Source: Lacrimispora sp. 210928-DFI.3.58
GTDB taxonomy: Bacteria > Bacillota > Clostridia > Lachnospirales > Lachnospiraceae
Reading direction: 5' to 3'
NCBI RefSeq assembly: GCF_020554865.1
Contig: NZ_JAJCIC010000071.1
Span: 1 to 9,182 of the forward strand
Length of the DNA stretch: 9,182 bases
Shown here one piece after another: positions 6,001 through 9,182 of this stretch. The translations under genes were made by a program, and so were the position numbers. Position 1 is the stretch's first letter. Every line of letters begins with the position of its first letter. A model generated the notes under the pieces. The model saw only the letters and a program-made list of their open reading frames with translations. It ran no database searches and was not told the DNA's origin.

Positions 6001-6150
6001 ATGAAACAGATTACTATTAAACTGGATGAAGAGACTCATAAGGCTGGAAAAATAAAGGCTGTTATGCAGGATATGTCTTTTATGCAGTATGTCGTGGATC
6101 TTATCAAGAAAGATCTGGAAACAAAAAAGAGCAGTCACGCTAAACTTTGA
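6001..6150 (+). CDS. Arc-like ribbon-helix-helix repressor (49 aa)
   Basis: A 49-residue protein with strong site AAAGGAG (5989-5995) just before ATG 6001. Residues 2-8 (K-Q-I-T-I-K-L) form the expected beta strand, E-E-T-H-K-A-G-K-I-K-A-V-M-Q-D-M (10-25) helix A, and S-F-M-Q-Y-V-V-D-L-I-K-K-D-L-E (26-40) helix B: the Arc/CopG fold, which binds operators as dimers with the strand in the major groove. P22 Arc is of similar size. It is the first gene of the rightward transcript and precedes a BRO-N antirepressor, as arc precedes ant in P22. Likely role: damping antirepressor or its own operon's expression. A predicted antisense RNA runs over its 3' end. It is easy to miss because of its size. 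Confidence 0.85.
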   Translation: MKQITIKLDEETHKAGKIKAVMQDMSFMQYVVDLIKKDLETKKSSHAKL

Positions 6151-6169
6151 CGGGCCCACGTGATTGCTC
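6123..6169 (-). terminator. leftward terminator within the 3' end of the Arc-like gene
   Basis: GAGCAGTCACG (6129-6139) and CGTGATTGCTC (6159-6169) form an 11-position inverted repeat with a 19-nt loop. Read leftward the stem has one A-C mismatch and runs into TTTTTT (6128-6123) and GTTTC, the form of a Rho-independent terminator. Read rightward no T-run follows, so rightward mRNA should pass. The Arc-like stop codon lies in the loop. Confidence 0.6.
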
Positions 6170-6198
6170 AAAAGTCAAATTCCAAAAAGGAAATTTGT
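6123..6198 (-). ncRNA. predicted antisense RNA between Arc-like and antirepressor genes
   Basis: On the minus strand a promoter (6205-6233) would start RNA near 6198, and a hairpin plus T6 would end it near 6123, giving about 76 nt. The RNA would be complementary to the last nine codons of the ribbon-helix-helix gene and to the first part of the leader of the antirepressor gene. It matches the position and size of the sar antisense RNA of P22, which lowers antirepressor synthesis. Unlike what is described for P22, it does not reach the antirepressor ribosome site (about 6247-6253). Seen: promoter and terminator signals. Inferred: the RNA and its effect. Confidence 0.55.
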
Positions 6199-6227
6199 AT
6201 ACACAGTATAGCAGTTCCTTTTTGGAA
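6180..6227. repeat. perfect 13-bp inverted repeat in the arc-ant-like gap
   Basis: TTCCAAAAAGGAA (6180-6192) and TTCCTTTTTGGAA (6215-6227) are exact reverse complements, 22 bases apart. Each arm is itself a TTCC-N5-GGAA dyad, so these may be two operator sites 35 bp apart rather than (or as well as) an RNA hairpin. The right arm fills the spacer of the leftward promoter, and the left arm lies at about +7 to +19 of its transcript. The ribbon-helix-helix protein is a reasonable candidate binder. Confidence 0.65.
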
Positions 6228-6233
6228 AATCAA
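6205..6233 (-). promoter_or_regulatory. leftward promoter of the antisense RNA
   Basis: On the minus strand TTGATT (6233-6228), a 17-bp spacer and TATACT (6210-6205) give four of six and five of six consensus positions at optimal spacing. The spacer is a TTCC-N5-GGAA dyad. It opposes the rightward transcript of the immunity module, so both regulation by antisense RNA and transcriptional interference are possible. Confidence 0.6.
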
Positions 6234-6261
6234 GAATTTTTGAAGAAAGGAAGATTTTGCT

Positions 6262-7068
6262 ATGCAGAAATTACAGGTTTTTAACAATGAGGAATTTGGA
6301 CAGGTAAGGACGATAGAGATTGATGGAAAGCCCTATTTTATGGCAAGCGATATTGCAAAGGCTTTGGGATATACAAATCCCAATAAAGCTGTCAACGATC
6401 ATTGTAGGGCTATAACGAAACGTTCTACCCCTATCAGCGGTAAAATGCAGGAGGTTAATTTCATCGGCGAGGGCGATATGTACCGCCTTATCACACATAG
6501 TAAGTTGGAGAGCGCAGAGCGTTTTGAAAGCTGGGTATTCGATGAGGTTCTGCCTACTCTTCGTAAGACAGGCTCCTACGAGATGCCAAAGAAAAAGGCC
6601 AAATCTCAATCTGAGCGCTTGGCATCTGTCAATAATGCTGTAAAAATTCTCATGCCTATGTTGGAGAAGGCTGGCTGTGGAAATAAGATCCAGCTTCTTA
6701 CGGCAAAGCAGCTTTACGAGAAAGCAGACATTTTTCTTCCGGTCGAGATCGAAGCGGACAAGCGCTACTGGGATACCGTACATATTGCCAGACAGGCAGG
6801 AATCTATTACAAGACCTCTGGGAAGCCCGCAGACAAGGCTGTGAATGAAATCATCCGCCGGATCGGCGTGACAGAGGAGGACTACACAGACACCTGGGAG
6901 TCTAAAGGCAAGTGGCAGGGAGCAGTTAGGAAGTATTCTGACAGTGTTATTGAAAGAGTGAAATGCTGGATTGCAGATAATGATTATCCGACGGACATTG
7001 AGTATCAGCAGGTGGATGGTCAGGCGAAAGCGTATCATGTTGCTTACCAGAGCAGGGAGGTGGCATGA
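6262..7068 (+). CDS. BRO-N domain phage antirepressor
   Basis: A 268-residue antirepressor. The BRO-N domain (about 1-105) is plain: V-F-N-N-E-E-F-G-Q-V-R, I-D-G-K-P-Y-F-M-A-S-D-I-A-K-A-L-G-Y-T-N-P-N-K-A-V-N-D-H-C, F-I-G-E-G-D-M-Y-R-L-I-T-H-S-K-L-E-S-A-E-R-F-E-S-W-V-F-D-E-V-L-P-T-L-R-K-T-G-S-Y. After a Lys/Ser linker (109-118) the C-terminal domain (120-265) differs from the common KilAC and ORF6C tails and I cannot name it. Family members, including P22 Ant, bind and inactivate phage repressors to trigger induction. The likely partner is the Xre repressor at 5407-5871 or that of a co-resident prophage. AAAGGAAG (6246-6253) serves ATG 6262. Expressed from the promoter at 5931, perhaps tuned by the antisense RNA. 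Confidence 0.9.
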   Translation: MQKLQVFNNEEFGQVRTIEIDGKPYFMASDIAKALGYTNPNKAVNDHCRAITKRSTPISGKMQEVNFIGEGDMYRLITHSKLESAERFESWVFDEVLPTLRKTGSYEMPKKKAKSQSERLASVNNAVKILMPMLEKAGCGNKIQLLTAKQLYEKADIFLPVEIEADKRYWDTVHIARQAGIYYKTSGKPADKAVNEIIRRIGVTEEDYTDTWESKGKWQGAVRKYSDSVIERVKCWIADNDYPTDIEYQQVDGQAKAYHVAYQSREVA

Positions 7069-7280
7069 TGAATATTCAGGAGGAAGTAAAAATTTCAGGT
7101 CATCAAACAGTGGTTTTTTGGGCAGGCACAGAGATGGGAGATTTATATAATGCAATGGTGGAACGCTGGCGCTTGTACGGAGTGGATAGATGTGGTGCGT
7201 TTGGAGCATCGTTATTTTATAATCTGGGCCGTATTCAGGGAATCAGGGATGAAAGAGCCAGAAGAAAGAAAAAGTTATAA
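7065..7280 (+). CDS. small phage protein downstream of antirepressor, unknown
   Basis: A 70-71 residue protein overlapping the antirepressor stop (ATGATG across TGA), so translation is coupled. GGAGGTG (7056-7062) fits ATG 7068 better than ATG 7065. The middle (M-G-D-L-Y-N-A-M-V-E-R-W-R-L-Y-G) looks helical, followed by G-A-F-G-A-S-L-F-Y-N-L-G-R-I-Q-G-I-R-D-E-R-A-R-R-K-K-K-L, a compact helix with a strongly basic end. Similar small proteins with an F-Y-x-L-G-R-x-Q-G-I-R pattern are common in clostridial mobile elements, without known function. Last gene of the immunity transcript. Confidence 0.75.
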   Translation: MMNIQEEVKISGHQTVVFWAGTEMGDLYNAMVERWRLYGVDRCGAFGASLFYNLGRIQGIRDERARRKKKL

Positions 7281-7289
7281 TGATAAATG

Positions 7290-7319
7290 GAACGTCCTTC
7301 AAGAGAGGGGCGTTCTTTT
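7290..7319 (+). terminator. terminator of the immunity operon
   Basis: GAACGTCCTT (7290-7299) pairs with AGGGGCGTTC (7306-7315), a 10-bp stem including two G-T pairs, with a 6-nt loop and a TTTT run. It stands 10 bases after the stop of the 71-residue gene and closes the rightward transcript that begins at 5966. Confidence 0.82.
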
Positions 7320-7445
7320 ATGAATTTTGAAAAAGTGGGTAACTACGAAGGGGTACTTCCGTGATATTATGATAGCATGGATTAAGCCAAAGGCAGAACG
7401 GCCAGCGGCTTCTCCTCCGCTTCCCTAGCGGTGTGTGGGTCCTAA
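7320..7445. other. non-coding stretch with competing short hairpins
   Basis: No gene is visible between the terminator at 7319 and the cargo gene at 7670. In this part the triplet AGCGG (7404-7408), CCGCT (7417-7421), AGCGG (7427-7431) allows two mutually exclusive hairpins. I see no start with a ribosome site and no codon structure. Base composition is near that of the phage backbone and changes to AT-rich after 7485. Confidence 0.4.
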
Positions 7446-7484
7446 TGAGGGGTAGAGCAGTCTGGCAGCTCGCTGGGCTCATAA
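7446..7484 (+). pseudogene. 5' half of an initiator-like tRNA-Met, cut after the anticodon loop
   Basis: TGAGGGG, then TA, the D-arm GAGC...GCTC (7455-7471), the 5' anticodon strand CTGGG (7473-7477) and the loop CTCATAA (7478-7484, anticodon CAT) follow tRNA-Met numbering exactly. Three G in the anticodon stem are an initiator feature. The expected 3' strand CCCAG is absent: sequence changes to AT-rich DNA at once, so no tRNA can form. Breaks at the anticodon loop are typical crossover points of tyrosine-recombinase integration, so this may be an attachment-site remnant. Confidence 0.72.
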
Positions 7485-7548
7485 AAATGAAGATTTTTTT
7501 CATCAGAAAAGAACAAATGTTTATAAGAAAAATTAGCTAAAACGTCAA

Positions 7549-7577
7549 TTGCTTTTTTATGCAAAATAACATATAAT
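7549..7577 (+). promoter_or_regulatory. upstream promoter candidate for the cargo operon
   Basis: TTGCTT (7549-7554), 17-bp spacer, TATAAT (7572-7577). The -10 is full consensus, the -35 four of six. It lies about 95 bases before the Panacea gene start in a very AT-rich leader, so chance matches are more likely here than elsewhere. Confidence 0.45.
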
Positions 7578-7595
7578 AAAATCATAGATAAAGTA

Positions 7596-7622
7596 TTGAC
7601 ACAGAATTGACTTGGATATAAT
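7596..7622 (+). promoter_or_regulatory. proximal promoter of the cargo operon
   Basis: TTGACA (7596-7601) and TATAAT (7617-7622) are both full consensus but only 15 bp apart, shorter than optimal. A second TTGAC (7607-7611) repeats 11 bp later. The -10 box lies within the left arm of a long dyad (7611-7638), so activity is probably controlled. Confidence 0.55.
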
Positions 7623-7638
7623 AGGCATTATATTCAAG
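7611..7638. promoter_or_regulatory. 28-bp dyad over the -10 box of the cargo promoter
   Basis: CTTGGATATAAT (7611-7622) and ATTATATTCAAG (7627-7638) are 12-bp inverted arms with one mismatch and a 4-bp centre. The left arm ends with the TATAAT box and the right arm covers the expected start of transcription. This is a natural operator for an autoregulated toxin-antitoxin operon; it could also fold as a hairpin in RNA from the upstream promoter. Confidence 0.6.
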
Positions 7639-7669
7639 TTTTTTGCTTTATTTATGGGAGGTTTATACT

Positions 7670-8104
7670 ATGTATAGTGCAATTGATGTTGCTAGATACA
7701 TTATATGGTATTGTAAGAAGCAGGGATATTCTATTAGCAATTTAAAATTACAAAAAATATTATATTTTGTACAGGCTAATTTTCTTGTTAGTATAGGAAG
7801 GCCATGCTTCGAGGAGGATATAGAGGCATGGGACTTTGGACCAGTAGTTCCAGAAGTGTATCATGAATTTAAACTTTTTGGCAGTTCAGATATTCCAAGG
7901 TTTGTATGTCAAAATGCTGAAACAGTAATTTTGAAAAGAGATAGAGCGCTAATCAACGAAATGGTAGATCAATGCGCAAAATATTCTGCATCGACATTAG
8001 TTGAAATAACTCATAATCAAGCTCCATGGTGTGATGCGTATGAAAAATATTGCAATAATATCATTGAGAAGAGTGCTATAAAAGAGTATTTTGAAAAGGA
8101 TTAA
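7670..8104 (+). CDS. Panacea-domain (DUF4065, SocA-like) antitoxin
   Basis: A 144-residue Panacea-domain protein. Signatures are A-I-D-V-A-R-Y-I-I-W-Y (4-14), I-S-N-L-K-L-Q-K-I-L-Y-F-V-Q-A (22-36), F-E-E-D-I-E-A-W-D-F-G-P-V-V-P-E-V-Y-H-E-F-K (47-68) and the late L-V-E-I-T-H-N-Q-A-P-W (110-120). The family includes Caulobacter SocA and phage GepA; Panacea proteins act as antitoxins (PanA) that neutralise very different toxins encoded beside them. ATG 7670 follows GGGAGG (7656-7661) with eight bases between; the earlier in-frame start at 7643 has no such site. The toxin-like partner begins two bases after its stop. The AT-rich composition and own promoter mark it as cargo, not phage core. Confidence 0.88.
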   Translation: MYSAIDVARYIIWYCKKQGYSISNLKLQKILYFVQANFLVSIGRPCFEEDIEAWDFGPVVPEVYHEFKLFGSSDIPRFVCQNAETVILKRDRALINEMVDQCAKYSASTLVEITHNQAPWCDAYEKYCNNIIEKSAIKEYFEKD

Positions 8105-8106
8105 CC

Positions 8107-9066
8107 ATGATTGATTGGAACAAACGTACAGGAAGAAAATCCAATTCTACGTCAGATTATATACGTGAAATGGAGTCCGCCGTGGATGATCTTTGCGAAA
8201 GACTATCCAAAGATTCAAAAGATTTCAATTCAAAACTATTTTTTGATGCATTACATGAGTATATTAGCAAAGATGATAGGCTTTTATACACTAACATAAC
8301 AAATTATATTTTTTCTTTAGAAAAAGAAGAAATATTTGGGATAATGCAAACAAACTTAGACAATGTTATTAATTATATTTATGGAGAAAAATTTAACAGT
8401 GATCACGAATGGAAACCTGAATATAGACATCAAAGAAATCCATACGATAGGACAAAACGTACTGTTTTAAAGATGTGGGATCATATGAATCTTGCAAAAA
8501 GACAATATTCTCTTTTTAAAATGAAAGATGATGATTATGCAAAGATTGTAGACGAGAAAATGGAAGAAGCTGGGCATGAGTTATCTAAAGAAATGAATGG
8601 ACAATTAATTTCTTTGGTTTCGATTTTTACAGCACTATCATTTTTGCTTTTTGGTGGCATAAGCTCATTAGATAATATTTTTTTAGGGGCTAAAGATATA
8701 CCTGTTACGAAGTTGATGATTGTCGGGATTATTTGGTGTTTTTGCATTATGAATTTAGTATTTGTTTTCATGTTTTTTATTGCGAAGATGACGAGATCCA
8801 ACATTAAGTCTACTCAAGATGTGAATGCAAATTTGGTCCAAAAATATCCTTTGATTTGGTGGTGCAACCTTGTTATTGTATCAATTTTACTTCTTTCTTG
8901 TTGGGCTTATTATATAAAAAATGAAGGGTTTAGTGTGGAAGCCTATAATTGTTTGAGTCAACACCCAACATTGTATTTTATTGCTGGCACGGTATTAATA
9001 GTTGGACTAGTTGTTGGATGTGCTGTAAAGATATATAAATTATCTAAGATAGAATTAAAGGATTAA
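8107..9066 (+). CDS. four-helix membrane protein, putative PanT-type toxin or defence effector
   Basis: A 319-residue protein with a cytosolic-type N-terminal region (1-165) and four predicted membrane helices at about 167-188, 203-226, 248-270 and 288-310. The N-terminal region has a helical part with D-D-R-L-L-Y-T-N-I-T-N-Y-I-F-S-L (56-71) and a charged segment before the membrane (K-R-Q-Y-S-L-F-K-M-K-D-D-D-Y). No signal peptide, nuclease or nucleotide-binding motif is visible. The start lies two bases after the Panacea antitoxin stop, with AAAAGGA (8094-8100) as ribosome site, so the pair is coupled. Some known Panacea-paired toxins act on the membrane; by context this protein may depolarise or disrupt it. 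I do not recognise the family, and it is larger than typical small membrane toxins. Alternative: sensor-effector of an abortive-infection system. Confidence 0.72.
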   Translation: MIDWNKRTGRKSNSTSDYIREMESAVDDLCERLSKDSKDFNSKLFFDALHEYISKDDRLLYTNITNYIFSLEKEEIFGIMQTNLDNVINYIYGEKFNSDHEWKPEYRHQRNPYDRTKRTVLKMWDHMNLAKRQYSLFKMKDDDYAKIVDEKMEEAGHELSKEMNGQLISLVSIFTALSFLLFGGISSLDNIFLGAKDIPVTKLMIVGIIWCFCIMNLVFVFMFFIAKMTRSNIKSTQDVNANLVQKYPLIWWCNLVIVSILLLSCWAYYIKNEGFSVEAYNCLSQHPTLYFIAGTVLIVGLVVGCAVKIYKLSKIELKD

Positions 9067-9086
9067 ATTTATCGCTATAAATCATG

Positions 9087-9113
9087 GAGCCACCCCGCGT
9101 GGCTCTTTTCTTT
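9087..9113 (+). terminator. terminator of the cargo operon
   Basis: GAGCCAC (9087-9093) and GTGGCTC (9099-9105) form a perfect stem with a 5-nt loop, then TTTTCTTT. It lies 21 bases after the membrane-protein stop and isolates the two-gene cargo from downstream phage genes. Confidence 0.88.
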
Positions 9114-9182
9114 CGCCTCCGGCCCCACAGGATAGTGTCAATAGTTTTTCGCAAATTTAATTCCTGCCGTTCAGCAGCTGGC
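9114..9182. other. end of window, no feature seen
   Basis: Composition returns partly to the phage backbone. I see no start with a ribosome site, no promoter and no 3' half of the tRNA-Met found at 7446-7484. Confidence 0.3.

Noticed and set aside
6129..6169. rightward terminator between the Arc-like and antirepressor genes
   Set aside because: The stem is followed by AAAAGTCAAA, not a T-run, in the rightward direction; the T-run exists only leftward.
6271..7209. 312-codon open frame on the minus strand opposite the antirepressor
   Set aside because: It mirrors the BRO-N gene, whose domain is unmistakable; no ribosome site or recognisable motif supports it.
7446..7520. complete tRNA-Met gene
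   Set aside because: The 3' anticodon strand, T arm and acceptor 3' strand are all absent.
9150..9163. a fourth operator copy (AATTTAATTC) near the right end
   Set aside because: It has an extra A in the arm, is not palindromic and is not tied to a visible promoter; AT-rich chance match is likely.

Overview
The window is a piece of a temperate phage (prophage) genome from a Gram-positive host, most likely a gut clostridium of the Lachnospiraceae type. The evidence is strong AGGAGG ribosome-binding sites, a roughly 50% GC backbone, tightly packed early phage genes, and the YqaJ / DUF1351 / RecT-Bet gene order usual in Firmicutes siphophages. No integrase, terminase or structural gene lies in the window, so both ends continue outside it. 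The host assignment is inference from style, not from a marker gene.

Left part (1-5395, all + strand) is the recombination and replication block: the end of a small zinc-ribbon gene, a YqaJ exonuclease, a small coiled-coil protein, a DUF1351 protein, a RecT/Bet annealase, a PDDEXK resolvase-like nuclease, and a winged-helix replication initiator with 12-bp repeats and an A-rich tract inside its gene (candidate origin). It continues with an HTH DNA-binding protein whose 3' end looks fused out of frame to a zinc-ribbon gene, a short Cys-pair protein, and a late-regulator-like protein. Exonuclease and annealase would make a two-component recombination system; the initiator and its repeats would start phage replication.

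Middle part (5396-7320) is an immunity module. A leftward Xre-type repressor faces a consensus rightward promoter (TTGACA-17-TATAAT) carrying three copies of the operator CAATTTAATT(G/C). That promoter drives a 49-residue ribbon-helix-helix protein (6001-6150), a BRO-N antirepressor and a small protein, ending at a terminator. Between the ribbon-helix-helix and antirepressor genes the minus strand carries a good promoter, about 76 nt, and a hairpin with a T6 run: a predicted antisense RNA. The arrangement parallels arc-sar-ant of phage P22, built here from different parts.

Right part (7320-9182) holds a non-coding stretch with the 5' half of an initiator-like tRNA-Met, cut just after the anticodon loop, then an AT-rich two-gene cargo operon with its own promoters, a 28-bp dyad over the -10 box and a terminator. 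It encodes a Panacea-domain (DUF4065) antitoxin and a 319-residue four-helix membrane protein. This looks like a PanA-PanT toxin-antitoxin or phage-defence unit carried as a moron, and is the best candidate in the window for an undescribed system.
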